Assembly: GCA_948441255.1 (NCBI GenBank)
Contig: CAOJPS010000005.1
Span: forward strand, 1 to 32,654
Length of the DNA: 32,654 nucleotides
Source of the DNA: an uncultured Eubacteriaceae bacterium
GTDB taxonomy: Bacteria > Bacillota > Clostridia > Lachnospirales > CAG-274
Direction of reading: 5' to 3'
A model generated the notes under the pieces. That model was not told the origin of the DNA and did no database searches. It worked only from the letters and a program-made list of their open reading frames with translations. Every line of letters begins with the position of its first letter. Positions within the stretch are counted from its first letter, which is position 1. Both the position numbers and the translations under genes were made by a program. Of this stretch, positions 1 to 9,565 are shown in pieces.

Positions 1-697
1 TTAATTCTGTATGGTTTACAATTCTTTTCTTGATATTTTTTTCGGTATAAGCTGTTCCCAAAAGTTTTGTATTGAAAAATACCTTGCTTTTTTCTCCCTT
101 GAAATAAAGATATTTGCCTTGTTTTATTTTATATTTTTGATACTGCATATAACCTAAAAAATCGTCAAATGTGTTTGAATTTTTTATGGCTTCATCTATG
201 ACTTTTTTCAGTTTTTCTCTATTATTTTTTTCTTCGGGAACAATAACTGAAAGATTATTTTCTCTGCATAAATCATCGCTTACACTTCTCATTTTTTTTA
301 GATTGTTTAAATTGTTGCGAAATTTTTTATGATTTTCAAAATCAACAGCGTTTACGAGAAAATGATTGTGAATATGGTTTCTGTCAATATGCGTTGCCAT
401 AACATACTGATGATTGGGATACAGCCGTTTCATCATTTCCTGTCCTATTTCAAGAGCCTTTTGCGGCGTTATATTATCCTCCGGAGAAAATGACTGACAA
501 ATATGGTGTGCTAAATTATTTCCATAATGTTTTGCGTATTTCGCCACTTCCTCAAATTGCTTTACCGTATTTTTTGTAGAACACATATAAGAAGAAATCA
601 AAATATTATTTTCCGTTTTTTCAGGACTTTGAATATAATCTATCACTTGCTGAAGATGTGTGCCTGACTTAACACATTTAATTTTTACATAAGCCAT
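1..697 (-). CDS. Relaxase/mobilization nuclease (MobA/VirD2-type), N-terminal part, truncated by window edge
   Basis: Reading frame open from 697 to the window edge on the minus strand; my translation begins MAYVKIKCVKSGTHLQQVIDYIQSPEKT and contains ATHIDRNHIHNHF, the HxDxxxxHNHF-type relaxase metal-binding motif. Its start overlaps the mobC stop (TAATG). Confidence 0.88.
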   Translation of the reverse strand, partial: MAYVKIKCVKSGTHLQQVIDYIQSPEKTENNILISSYMCSTKNTVKQFEEVAKYAKHYGNNLAHHICQSFSPEDNITPQKALEIGQEMMKRLYPNHQYVMATHIDRNHIHNHFLVNAVDFENHKKFRNNLNNLKKMRSVSDDLCRENNLSVIVPEEKNNREKLKKVIDEAIKNSNTFDDFLGYMQYQKYKIKQGKYLYFKGEKSKVFFNTKLLGTAYTEKNIKKRIVNHTEL

Positions 698-1047
698 TAC
701 AATTTCCCTTTTTCAGCCGCCGTGAAAACTTCAAATACGCTTTGAATAATATTCTCTGTTTTGATTATTCTTTTTTGCAAATCCTCAATTTCATTCTTAT
801 AAAGATTTCCCGTTGTGTTTGCGATTTTAGCAATCTGATTAACATTTATCCCGATTTTATTTATCTCATTAGCGACTTTCATAAGCGGATTTGTATCAAC
901 CACATAAATTTTAGAATGTGTCAGCAAATGAAGAACAAAATCGCTGTAATTAGAAATCTGTGTTTTTTCTTTAAAGTTTTTAAAATATTCGGATTCATCT
1001 TCCGTAAATCTAAGAATTATCTGTTTATTCCTTGTTCTGTTTTGCAT
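697..1047 (-). CDS. MobC-like mobilization/relaxosome accessory protein
   Basis: 116 aa, N-terminal ribbon-helix-helix-like region and MobC-type NEINKIGINVNQIAKIANTTG motif; immediately upstream of the relaxase. Confidence 0.8.
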   Translation of the reverse strand: MQNRTRNKQIILRFTEDESEYFKNFKEKTQISNYSDFVLHLLTHSKIYVVDTNPLMKVANEINKIGINVNQIAKIANTTGNLYKNEIEDLQKRIIKTENIIQSVFEVFTAAEKGKL

Positions 1048-1074
1048 AATTTTCCTCTTTTCATTTTTTTATTT

Positions 1075-1235
1075 TTGCGGAGCAAAACAACAGGGGCTTG
1101 GGGATTTCCCCAAACAGATTTTAAGGCGTTGCCTTAACAAGCCGCCGTAGGATTTGCCAATTTTGAAAAACTCGTTTTTTCAATTAGGCTATCCTACGGC
1201 TTTGCTTGCAGAATAGCGAAAATTAATTTTCTCAG
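1075..1235. other. Candidate oriT region
   Basis: Directly upstream of mobC; series of inverted repeats: TTGGGGATTTCCCCAA, AAGGC-GTT-GCCTT and GCCGTAGGAT...ATCCTACGGC. Confidence 0.5.
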
Positions 1236-1510
1236 AGCCTTTTTTCTTAAATCCGTAAAATAAAGTCTTGTAATTCTAAAATACAAGTTTTTTATAAAAA
1301 AGTCAATAAAAAAAACAAAATTATAAACATTAAACGAATAAAATTATAGGCGACTTTTATTAAAAATAGCCAAAATATAAGTTTTAAAAATTATTTTAAG
1401 AAAAAAGGGGCTGATTGTTTCTAAAAAATTTTTAAAGATTGTTCTATTTATTATAGAAGGGTAAAAATGCTTTTTCCATAAATGCTTGTGTATGTAATGG
1501 AGATGATTTT

Positions 1511-1939
1511 ATGTACAGCGAAGAAGATTTAGATGTTATGAAAAGGTTTGACTCATATATCCGCAAATGTATCAAAAACTTATCTATTAATTATGATAAG
1601 AGAGAAAAAAATAAATGGTACAGCAACATTATTCTTGTCAACAATGAAGAAGATTTTAATATTAAAGATGAACTCGCTGAATTTGAAAATAGTATCCTTG
1701 CACAAGAAAAAATATTCGTTGTAAAGGATATACATATAAAAGTCAAAGGCGAAAAATTAATTAATGCTTTAGAACAGCTTTCAGAAGAACAAAGAAATAT
1801 ACTCTTGTTATATTACTTTGAGTATGAAACAGATTTAAAGATTGCACAGCAGCTTAATTCTATTCAAAGAACAATTAATAATCGAAGAAAAGCCGCTTTG
1901 AATTTATTAAAAAATATTTTAGGTTCATATAGTGAATGA
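1511..1939 (+). CDS. Sigma-70-like regulatory protein of ICE/IME type
   Basis: 142 aa; C-terminal region LEQLSEEQRNILLLYYFEYETDLKIAQQLNSIQRTINNRRKAALNLL resembles sigma region 4 helix-turn-helix. Confidence 0.72.
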   Translation: MYSEEDLDVMKRFDSYIRKCIKNLSINYDKREKNKWYSNIILVNNEEDFNIKDELAEFENSILAQEKIFVVKDIHIKVKGEKLINALEQLSEEQRNILLLYYFEYETDLKIAQQLNSIQRTINNRRKAALNLLKNILGSYSE

Positions 1940-2162
1940 GAAAAATATAAAACTTCTTGAAAGAAATGTAATTGAAGCAATCAAAGAAAATAATGAAACT
2001 GCTTTAAATAAATTATACAAACATTATGAAAAGTTTATTATCGCCTATTGTACTAAAATGAAATTTGATGAAAACGGAAAACCATATTATTTTTTTGATG
2101 AAGATAAATGTCAGGAAATAAAAAACGGTCTTTTTATTGCAGTCAAAAAATTTAAAATTTAA
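1932..2162 (+). CDS. Conjugative-transposon helix-turn-helix domain protein
   Basis: 76 aa overlapping the preceding ORF end; ERNVIEAIKENNETALNKLYKHYEKFIIAYC pattern typical of the small HTH protein paired with the ICE sigma factor. Confidence 0.65.
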   Translation: MNEKNIKLLERNVIEAIKENNETALNKLYKHYEKFIIAYCTKMKFDENGKPYYFFDEDKCQEIKNGLFIAVKKFKI

Positions 2163-2734
2163 CTATACAACAATATACACAAGCATTTATTTTGTAGATT
2201 TTATAAAGCACATAATTACTTTTTATTATATGCTTTTTAAATTTATAAAACATAAAATAATTGTACCTTGAAAATTGAATATTGCAGAATATCAATAACT
2301 TTAGATTTGTATGAGCCAATTGATGAATATGCGAAGACTGTCTGTTTCAAAATTATAGAAATTGAGTTTTGTAATTTATGAAATTGTAAACGAAGAAATT
2401 TGAGTTTTCAAATTGAAGTAAAGGCACGAGCAGAAAATATTCAGACAATAAAAATCTTTTGGCAAAAGATTTAAGCGATGATGTATAAATCCTATAATGA
2501 TACTTACAGACAACCTGTTCCGCTCACGATGAAGGGGGGAAAGCTGAAACGCTTATGCGGCTTGCTAAGCCGATTGATATTATTTTTGCAAAAATGTTCT
2601 ACAAATTATTTTCATAAAATTATTATTAAAATTATTATTGAAATCTATAAAACAATAAGAGTTTTATGAAAATTATTTTTAGAATATTTAACTTTATACT
2701 GTTTAAAATAAGTATTATATGGAGGTAACCATTT

Positions 2735-2887
2735 ATGGAAAATGATAATAAAACAAAAGCATTACTTGAATACACAGCTTTAACTGTCATAAATAATACG
2801 TTATTTAAAAACGGCTTAATTGATGAACGAATTAAAGATAATATTGAAAAAAACTTACGCAGAGATTACAGGGAAACATCTATTTAG
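2735..2887 (+). CDS. Small conserved protein of serine-recombinase elements (SHOCT-like)
   Basis: 50 aa MENDNKTKALLEYTALTVINNTLFKNGLIDERIKDNIEKNLRRDYRETSI with strong RBS (TGGAGGT) upstream; not in the supplied ORF track because of length. Confidence 0.6.
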   Translation: MENDNKTKALLEYTALTVINNTLFKNGLIDERIKDNIEKNLRRDYRETSI

Positions 2888-3150
2888 AACTTATCCCTAA
2901 ATTATTTTTGTTTATGCGTAAAAACAATCTAAGGTAAATATTATAAAAAATAAACGAATAAAAATCATATTAATTTTTTTATTTTCGTTGGATTATTTTA
3001 ACTTATTTTTAATTTAGAGATAGGCTCTTAAATAAAATTAATCAATAATTCCATAGTTAAAAAATCAGATTATTATATTGAAAATTGCGGTTCTTTGTTA
3101 TATACTATAATTAGAGTATATAATCAGAATATCGCAGGAAGGAGCGTAAA

Positions 3151-4866
3151 ATGGATATTCTGAAAATACGGGAAGAAATGAAAGTAAAACCGTTAAGAGA
3201 TATAAGGCTCAGGGTTGCTTATTACGCAAGAGTTTCAACAGAAAAAGATGAACAGTTAAATTCGCTGAAAAATCAACAGCAATATTATAAAGAATATATT
3301 GAGTCAAACAGAAATTGGGAATTAGTAGGCGGATATATTGATGAAGGTATTTCCGGCATTTCCGTAAAACATCGAGAAAGATTTCATCAAATGATTGACG
3401 ATGCGGTTAATGGTAAATTTGACTTTATCATTACTAAAGAAATATCAAGATTTGCCCGAAACACACTTGACAGTATTCAATATACAAGAAAATTACTTTC
3501 AAACGGCGTTGGAGTATTTTTTCAAAATGACAATATAAATACTCTTGATGAGGACAGCGAATTTCGTCTAACAATAATGGCAGGCGTAGCACAAGATGAA
3601 AGCCGTAAATTATCAAGCAGAATTAAATTCGGACACAAACAAGCGATAAAAAATGGTGTTGTAATGGGTAATTCAAGAATTTACGGATATGAAAAACAAA
3701 AAGGTAAACTTGTAGTAAATGAAAAAGAGGCTGAAATGGTAAAGATTATTTTTGAAAAATACGCAAGCGGAGAATACTCTACACCTATGCTTGAAAAATT
3801 ACTTTACGAAAAAGGTTATCGTAATTATAGCGGTCGCAAAATTAATCGAGGTGTAATAGGTCACATAATAACTAATCCAAAATATAAAGGATACTACGTT
3901 GGTAATAAAGTTAAAATTGTTGATATGTTTACAAAAAAACAAAAATTTCTTAATTCGGAAGATTGGATAATGTGGTATGACGAAGATGGTGAAACTGTTC
4001 CGGCTCTTATTGATGAGGAAACCTGGGAAAAAGCTAATCGTTTTTTTCAAAGCAGAAGTATGCAGATAAAAGCTCATAACTGTTCATATAAACACGACAA
4101 TTTATTTACAAGTAAAATCTATTGCGCTAATGATAACGCACCTTATTATCTTAAAGCAAGAAAAAACAGAAAGGGAGAAGATAGCGGCACTTGGTGTTGC
4201 AGTCATAAAATAAAAAACGGCGCTGATTCTTGTAGTTCTTTTCCAGTTAAACAAGAGGAACTTATTTCAATTTTAACTCAAATGCTTTTAGCTGTTTATG
4301 ATAATTTTGATATTCTTATTAATAAGTATATAGAATACTATAAATCGTCACAGCCAAAACAGGAAGATAGCAGTACAAATATTGCTGAAATAGAAGAAGA
4401 AATCGCAAAAATTGAAATAAAAAAAGATAAGCTCCTTGATTTAAGTCTTGACGGAAGAATTTCCAATGCGGAATTTGGAAAAAGAAACGATACTTTTAAT
4501 CAAAAAATCGGCGAACTTGAAAAGATGAAATCAGAACTTATTGAAAAATCAAAAAATCAGAATAATGATTTGGAAAGTCTTGATTTCATAAGAAAAACAA
4601 TTAAATCATATATAGTTGATGGACAACTCATATTTACACAAGCTTCAATTAATCAAATGATTGAGAGAATTTATGTGAAACCTATTGATAAATATTATGC
4701 CGAAATTACTATTATACTAAGGACAGGAAAAGAGCAGATTTTTCCGGCATACAGTAAAAAAATCCCTAAAAAGCCTATGAGTTGTTTCGTTAACACGTTT
4801 AAGAAAATGATTGAGGCACAAGAAAGAGAAATGGCGCAGAAAAACCAGACTCCTTCTTCAAAATAA
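3151..4866 (+). CDS. Large serine recombinase (resolvase + recombinase + zinc-ribbon + coiled-coil), element integrase
   Basis: 571 aa; N-terminal YYARVSTEKDEQLNSLKNQQQYY catalytic serine motif, GYIDEGISG, ITKEISRFARN, VAQDESRKLSSRIKFG; C-terminal coiled coil. Confidence 0.95.
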   Translation: MDILKIREEMKVKPLRDIRLRVAYYARVSTEKDEQLNSLKNQQQYYKEYIESNRNWELVGGYIDEGISGISVKHRERFHQMIDDAVNGKFDFIITKEISRFARNTLDSIQYTRKLLSNGVGVFFQNDNINTLDEDSEFRLTIMAGVAQDESRKLSSRIKFGHKQAIKNGVVMGNSRIYGYEKQKGKLVVNEKEAEMVKIIFEKYASGEYSTPMLEKLLYEKGYRNYSGRKINRGVIGHIITNPKYKGYYVGNKVKIVDMFTKKQKFLNSEDWIMWYDEDGETVPALIDEETWEKANRFFQSRSMQIKAHNCSYKHDNLFTSKIYCANDNAPYYLKARKNRKGEDSGTWCCSHKIKNGADSCSSFPVKQEELISILTQMLLAVYDNFDILINKYIEYYKSSQPKQEDSSTNIAEIEEEIAKIEIKKDKLLDLSLDGRISNAEFGKRNDTFNQKIGELEKMKSELIEKSKNQNNDLESLDFIRKTIKSYIVDGQLIFTQASINQMIERIYVKPIDKYYAEITIILRTGKEQIFPAYSKKIPKKPMSCFVNTFKKMIEAQEREMAQKNQTPSSK

Positions 4867-4906
4867 ATAAACAGTTAAATCAAAAAATGAGATATATCAT
4901 TTAAAG

Positions 4907-4978
4907 CGAAGCAATAAAAGAATGAACAAACAAACTTTAATAAAATTTAATGTATTAAGAAATTCTTTTATTGTTTCG
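4907..4978. repeat. Inverted repeat downstream of the recombinase (CGAAGCAATAAAAGAAT / ATTCTTTTATTGTTTCG)
   Basis: 17-bp arms with one mismatch separated by 38 nt, directly after the recombinase stop. Confidence 0.7.
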
Positions 4979-5004
4979 TACTAAAACTCTACAAATTTTT
5001 ATAA

Positions 5005-5045
5005 AAAACGAGAATCAAAATATATTTTTGATTCTCGTTTTTTTA
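5005..5045 (+). terminator. Intrinsic terminator
   Basis: AAAACGAGAATCAAAA-TATA-TTTTTGATTCTCGTTTTTTT: stem with T-tract. Confidence 0.8.
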
Positions 5046-5272
5046 TGGAAACACTATACTTCTTTTGAAATCTCATACTAACAATAGTACCATCAAAAAA
5101 ACATTTCATTTCGTGAGTGTCAACTTTATTGACACGCTGATATGTAGAATTTATACATATATTGCCTTTTGTCCTAATAAACTTTTATTATAAAAAAATA
5201 ATAAATATTAAACCATAATAGTGCTTTTTTAAAAATTTTGCGAATTGATATAAAAGACAAAGGAGAATTGCG

Positions 5273-6811
5273 ATGAAAACAAAAAGTATAGCAAAAGGAG
5301 CGTTAATACTCACACTAGCTGGAATAATAACACGAATATTAGGTTTCATATATCGTGTATATATGTCAAACACAATAGGTTCAGAGGGAATGGGATTATA
5401 CCAGCTTATAGTTCCAATATATATGCTTGTATGGAGCATATCCTCATCAGGAATATCAACTACAATATCAAAACTGACAGCACAAGAAAATGCCGAAAAT
5501 AAATATGGAAATATAAACAAAATATTATTTCATTCAATGCTTATATCTATCACTGTTGCCGCTTTACTAAGCGTAACTATTTATACTTTATCAGATAAAA
5601 TATGTGTAAATCTATTAAAAGACACAAGAGCAATATTATCATTAAAACTTATATGTTTTTGTTTTCCTTTTATGGCAGCCGGCTCTTGTATAAGAGGTTG
5701 GTTTTTTGGGCTACAGGAAACACTTACTCCGGCTATAAGTCAAGTTTTTGAACAATCTGTAAGAATGGCAGCAATATTTTTTCTTTCAGGCATATTAATA
5801 CCAAAAGGCGTTGAATTTGCCTCAGCGGCAGCAGTAACCGGTATGTGTCTTGGAGAAATAGCTTCATTTGTTTATGTATACATTTCACACAAATATTTTA
5901 AAAAAGAAAAAAAATTATATTCAAAACCTACAATGAATATAAGAATAGTTTACATAGCCATTTTAACAATGGCAATACCATTAACCGCCAACAGAATGAC
6001 CGGCTCATTTCTCTCAACAATAGAAAATATATTAATACCGCAAAAATTACAAGCCTTTGGTCTTACACAAAAAGAAGCTATGGAAATGTATGGGGAAATT
6101 TCAGGAATGGTAATGCCATTAATAATGTTTCCCTCATCAATTTTAACAGCACTCTCAACCACTCTGCTGCCGGCTATTTCAGAAGCGGCGGCAAAAAACA
6201 ATAACACACGCATAATATCAGCATTAAAAAAATCAATGTCTTTCACCTCTATAATAGGAATAGGCGCTTGCGGTCTTTTCATTACATATTCAAATGAAAT
6301 ATGCGAATTAATATATAACCGATACGAATTAGGAAATCTTTTATTTTTAATAGGAATAACTTGCCCTTTAACTTATTTACAGGTCACATTTTCAGGAATA
6401 CTGAATGGTCTTGGAGAGCAAATATTTATATTCAAAACAAGCATAATAAGTTCATTTATAAACATAAGTTTCATTTATTTCTTAATTCCTAAGTATGGTA
6501 TATACGCTTTTATATTAGGCTGGCTAATAAGCCTTTTAACAGTAAGTTTTATATGTATAAAAAGAACAATAAAAAGAACAGGCTTAAAATTAAACCTCTC
6601 TCTATGGTTTATAAAGCCAACAATATGTATAGCAGGGAGTTGTATAATATCAAAAGCTATTTACACAAAATATTTAATTCAGATTAATAAATTCATTTCA
6701 ATACCTTTCTCAATATGTATAATAGGCTTATTTTATATTTTGTTTCTACTATTCACAGAATGTTTTAAAATATCCTCACTCAAAGAACTTATAAAATCAG
6801 CCGTAAAATAA
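5273..6811 (+). CDS. spoVB: Stage V sporulation protein B / MurJ-like polysaccharide flippase
   Basis: 512 aa polytopic; KGALILTLAGIITRILGFIYRVYMSNTIGSEGMGLYQLIVPIYML matches SpoVB family. Confidence 0.88.
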   Translation: MKTKSIAKGALILTLAGIITRILGFIYRVYMSNTIGSEGMGLYQLIVPIYMLVWSISSSGISTTISKLTAQENAENKYGNINKILFHSMLISITVAALLSVTIYTLSDKICVNLLKDTRAILSLKLICFCFPFMAAGSCIRGWFFGLQETLTPAISQVFEQSVRMAAIFFLSGILIPKGVEFASAAAVTGMCLGEIASFVYVYISHKYFKKEKKLYSKPTMNIRIVYIAILTMAIPLTANRMTGSFLSTIENILIPQKLQAFGLTQKEAMEMYGEISGMVMPLIMFPSSILTALSTTLLPAISEAAAKNNNTRIISALKKSMSFTSIIGIGACGLFITYSNEICELIYNRYELGNLLFLIGITCPLTYLQVTFSGILNGLGEQIFIFKTSIISSFINISFIYFLIPKYGIYAFILGWLISLLTVSFICIKRTIKRTGLKLNLSLWFIKPTICIAGSCIISKAIYTKYLIQINKFISIPFSICIIGLFYILFLLFTECFKISSLKELIKSAVK

Positions 6812-6861
6812 AAATAATTTTTTATGTCCTTTTCAGATGTTTTATGTTAAAATAGTATAAA

Positions 6862-7018
6862 GGCAATACCGCATAATTAATATTTTGCAGCTTTGGATGA
6901 TATTTTCCACTGCTGTGTCAAAGGCTCTTATCATAGGCTACGACTATGATTGCGAGCCTTTTCCTTGCACTGAAAAATATCATCTCAAACCTGCTTTATT
7001 GAATTATGCGATATTGCC
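6862..7018. mobile_element. MITE-like palindromic element, family 2 (157 bp)
   Basis: TIR GGCAATACCGCATAATT at left and reverse complement of GGCAATATCGCATAATT at right; long imperfect palindrome throughout; flanked by TAAA direct duplication (6858-6861 and 7019-7022). Confidence 0.8.
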
Positions 7019-7083
7019 TAAAGAAGAAATATCATTTTAAAATATTCAGAAAGGTAAACCGCGTCAAAGCGGGGGTGGGTTTT

Positions 7084-7716
7084 ATGAGCGACAAATTTAT
7101 TGTTACAATAAGCCGTCAATTCGGAAGCGGCGGACGTGAAATAGGAAAGAAAATAGCAGATTCTCTTGGAATAGAGTTTTATGATAAAGAGCTTATTTCT
7201 CTTGCGTCAAAAGAAAGCGGATTCTGTGAAAATGTATTTGAAAAAGCCGATGAAGCGCCGTCGAATAGTTTTCTGTACTCTCTTGTAATGGGTTCAAATC
7301 CAATGAGTTCTCTTTTTTTCAGAAACGATGACCTTCTAACAAACGACAAGCTTTTTTCAATTCAGTCCAAAGTAATAAAAAACATAGCAAATGAAAAATC
7401 CTGCGTAATAGTCGGACGCTGTTCAGATTATATTTTAAGAGAAGAAAAAAACTTAACTAGAGTATATTTTCACGCCGATATGGATTTCCGTGTAAAAAGA
7501 ACTATGGAATTATATAAACAATCAGAAAAAGACGCTAATGCTTCCATTTTAAAAGCCGACAAAAAACGCAATAACTATTATAACTACTATACAGGAAACG
7601 AATGGACAGACCTAAAAAATTATGACATAATAATAAACACAAGCAAAATAGGTGTTGAAAATTCTGTAAAAGCCGTAATAAACTATGTAAATATGGTCAG
7701 AGAAATAAATAAATAA
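7084..7716 (+). CDS. Cytidylate kinase-like family protein
   Basis: MSDKFIVTISRQFGSGGREIGKKIADSLGIEFYDKELI, P-loop-like motif. Supplied ORF starts at 7006 inside the MITE; start at 7084 preferred (purine-rich GGGGGTGGG upstream and conserved N-terminus). Confidence 0.85.
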   Translation: MSDKFIVTISRQFGSGGREIGKKIADSLGIEFYDKELISLASKESGFCENVFEKADEAPSNSFLYSLVMGSNPMSSLFFRNDDLLTNDKLFSIQSKVIKNIANEKSCVIVGRCSDYILREEKNLTRVYFHADMDFRVKRTMELYKQSEKDANASILKADKKRNNYYNYYTGNEWTDLKNYDIIINTSKIGVENSVKAVINYVNMVREINK

Positions 7717-7727
7717 GTTCATCTTGT

Positions 7728-7781
7728 AAAAAAGGCTGTCACAAATAGTTAAATTATACACCGATTTGTAACAGCCTTTTT
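7728..7781. terminator. Bidirectional intrinsic terminator between convergent genes
   Basis: AAAAAAGGCTGTCACAAAT ... ATTTGTAACAGCCTTTTT, 13-bp stem with one mismatch. Confidence 0.8.
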
Positions 7782-7853
7782 AAAGAAGTGCGGACAGAGC
7801 AATCCAAAAATACTGAACAGTCAGCAGGATACGGGACTTAAATCCCTCATTTT

Positions 7854-9413
7854 TTAATGCCTGAAATGACGCATTCCTGTAAATACCATAGCTATATTAT
7901 ATTTATTACAAGCATCAATAGATTCTTGGTCCCTAACCGAACCGCCGGGCTGAATAATCGCGGTAATACCTGCTTTAACGGCAGCCTCAACACAATCACT
8001 AAACGGGAAAAAAGCATCCGAAGCCAACACAGCCCCTTTAACCACATCTTCTCCAAGCTGTTCAATACCGTGTTCAATGGCCTGATTAGTCGCCCAAATA
8101 CGATTTACTTGTCCCGGGCCAACTCCAACAGACTGTTTATCTTTACCTATAGCGATACCATTTGACTTAGCGTATTTAACAATTTTCCAAGTAAAGAGCA
8201 AATCCTCCATTTCCTTTTCAGTAGGTTTTCTATCCGTAACCACTTTTAACTCACTTTCATTTAACAATTCATTATCTATATCCTGAACAAGAATACCGCC
8301 CGAAACTTTTTTAACATCAAAGGCATTATCCAGCTGTTTTCTTCCAATGTCATCCAGCTTAAGAATACGTATATTTTTCTTTTTTGTAAGAATTTCCAAA
8401 GCATCTTCAGTAAAATCAGGAGCAAGGACAATTTCAAGAAAAATTTTACTTATTTCCTCAGCGGTATCTTTTTCAATAACACCATTAGCCACAACAATAC
8501 CGCCAAAAATAGAAACTGGGTCAGTATTGTATGCTTTCACATAAGCGTCATAAATATTCACTCCGCTTGCCACACCGCAAGGATTTGAATGCTTACAAGC
8601 AACAACTGTTGGTTCGTCATATTCTTTCAAAAGTTCCAAAGCCCCGTGAGTATCATTAATATTATTGAAAGAAAGCTCTTTTCCGTGAAGCTGAGAAATA
8701 CCTGTAAGCATACCTTTACTGTTTCCAACTTCTTTATAAAAAGCCGCTTTTTGATGAGGATTTTCCCCATATCTCATATCCTGAACCTTTTCAAAAGTCA
8801 TACTCAAAGTTTGAGGATACTTCTCAATCCCCGCCTTATCACGAAGGTAATTTGCGATAAGAGTATCATAATGAGCAGTATGATTAAACACTTTTGCCGC
8901 AAGATAAAAATTTGTTTCAGCGGAAACCTTTCCTGTATTTTTAATTTCGTCAATAATTCTATCATAATCATCAGGGTCAATAATCACAGAAACATCTTGA
9001 TAATTTTTAGCGGCAGCCCTAAGCATTGTCGGGCCTCCAATATCAATATTCTCAATAGCCTCCTCAAGCTTAACCCCATCTTTTAAAATAGTCTGTTTAA
9101 AAGGATAAAGGTTTACAACCACCATATCAATAAGTTCAACACCAAGTTCTTTCACTTGTTTCATATGCTCATCGTTACTTCTCATAGCGAGAAGACCAGC
9201 GTGAATATTAGGGTGAAGTGTCTTAACCCTGCCATCAAGACATTCAGGAAATCCTGTAACCTCCGAAATACCAATAACATCAATACCAGCGTCGGCAAGC
9301 GTCTTATATGTACCGCCTGTCGAAACAATTTCAATCCCCAAATCTCTGATTTTTTTAGCAAACTCAACAATACCTGTTTTGTCCGACACACTTATCAAAG
9401 CTCTTTTCATCAA
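7854..9413 (-). CDS. purH: Bifunctional phosphoribosylaminoimidazolecarboxamide formyltransferase/IMP cyclohydrolase
   Basis: 519 aa; [52 protein letters not shown]. Confidence 0.97.
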   Translation of the reverse strand: MMKRALISVSDKTGIVEFAKKIRDLGIEIVSTGGTYKTLADAGIDVIGISEVTGFPECLDGRVKTLHPNIHAGLLAMRSNDEHMKQVKELGVELIDMVVVNLYPFKQTILKDGVKLEEAIENIDIGGPTMLRAAAKNYQDVSVIIDPDDYDRIIDEIKNTGKVSAETNFYLAAKVFNHTAHYDTLIANYLRDKAGIEKYPQTLSMTFEKVQDMRYGENPHQKAAFYKEVGNSKGMLTGISQLHGKELSFNNINDTHGALELLKEYDEPTVVACKHSNPCGVASGVNIYDAYVKAYNTDPVSIFGGIVVANGVIEKDTAEEISKIFLEIVLAPDFTEDALEILTKKKNIRILKLDDIGRKQLDNAFDVKKVSGGILVQDIDNELLNESELKVVTDRKPTEKEMEDLLFTWKIVKYAKSNGIAIGKDKQSVGVGPGQVNRIWATNQAIEHGIEQLGEDVVKGAVLASDAFFPFSDCVEAAVKAGITAIIQPGGSVRDQESIDACNKYNIAMVFTGMRHFRH

Positions 9414-9436
9414 TAAAAACTCCTTTCTTAGCTTCA

Positions 9437-9496
9437 GAAAACACCAGCAAACCCAAAGAATAAAAATTGTTTTTAATATCCTTTATACGGTGTTCC
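9437..9496. mobile_element. Internally deleted MITE copy (60 bp), family 1
   Basis: Minus strand GGAACACCGTATAAAGGATATTAAAAACAATTTTTATTCTTTGGGTTTGCTGGTGTTTTC joins the first ~35 and last ~30 nt of the 141-bp element; flanks TTCA/CTCA (imperfect 4-bp TSD). Confidence 0.65.
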
Positions 9497-9513
9497 CTCA
9501 TTTTTTATTTACC

Positions 9514-9565
9514 AAAAAAAGGCCGACCAAAGAACAGACTAATAAAATCTGCCCAGACGGTCGGC
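9514..9565 (-). terminator. Intrinsic terminator, expression platform of the ZTP riboswitch
   Basis: Minus strand GCCGACC...GGTCGGCCTTTTTTT; the 5' arm is the conserved 3' domain of the aptamer, so aptamer pseudoknot and terminator are mutually exclusive. Confidence 0.85.

Larger units (their letters stand above)
1..4870. mobile_element. Integrative mobilizable element, right-hand part (left end outside window; exact right end unresolved, between ~4870 and ~5140)
   Basis: Relaxase, MobC, ICE-like sigma factor/HTH pair, small ORF and large serine recombinase in sequence, followed by a switch to housekeeping genes (spoVB onward). No T4SS genes are visible in the part shown. Confidence 0.85.

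Noticed and set aside
2478-2669. 63-aa ORF in the mobile element
   Set aside because: Weak start context and low-complexity C-terminus; lies inside the segment treated as non-coding or remnant.
4907-4978. Inverted repeat as another copy of the MITE families
   Set aside because: Termini do not match GGMAAYWYCG, and no clear 4-bp duplication at its ends.
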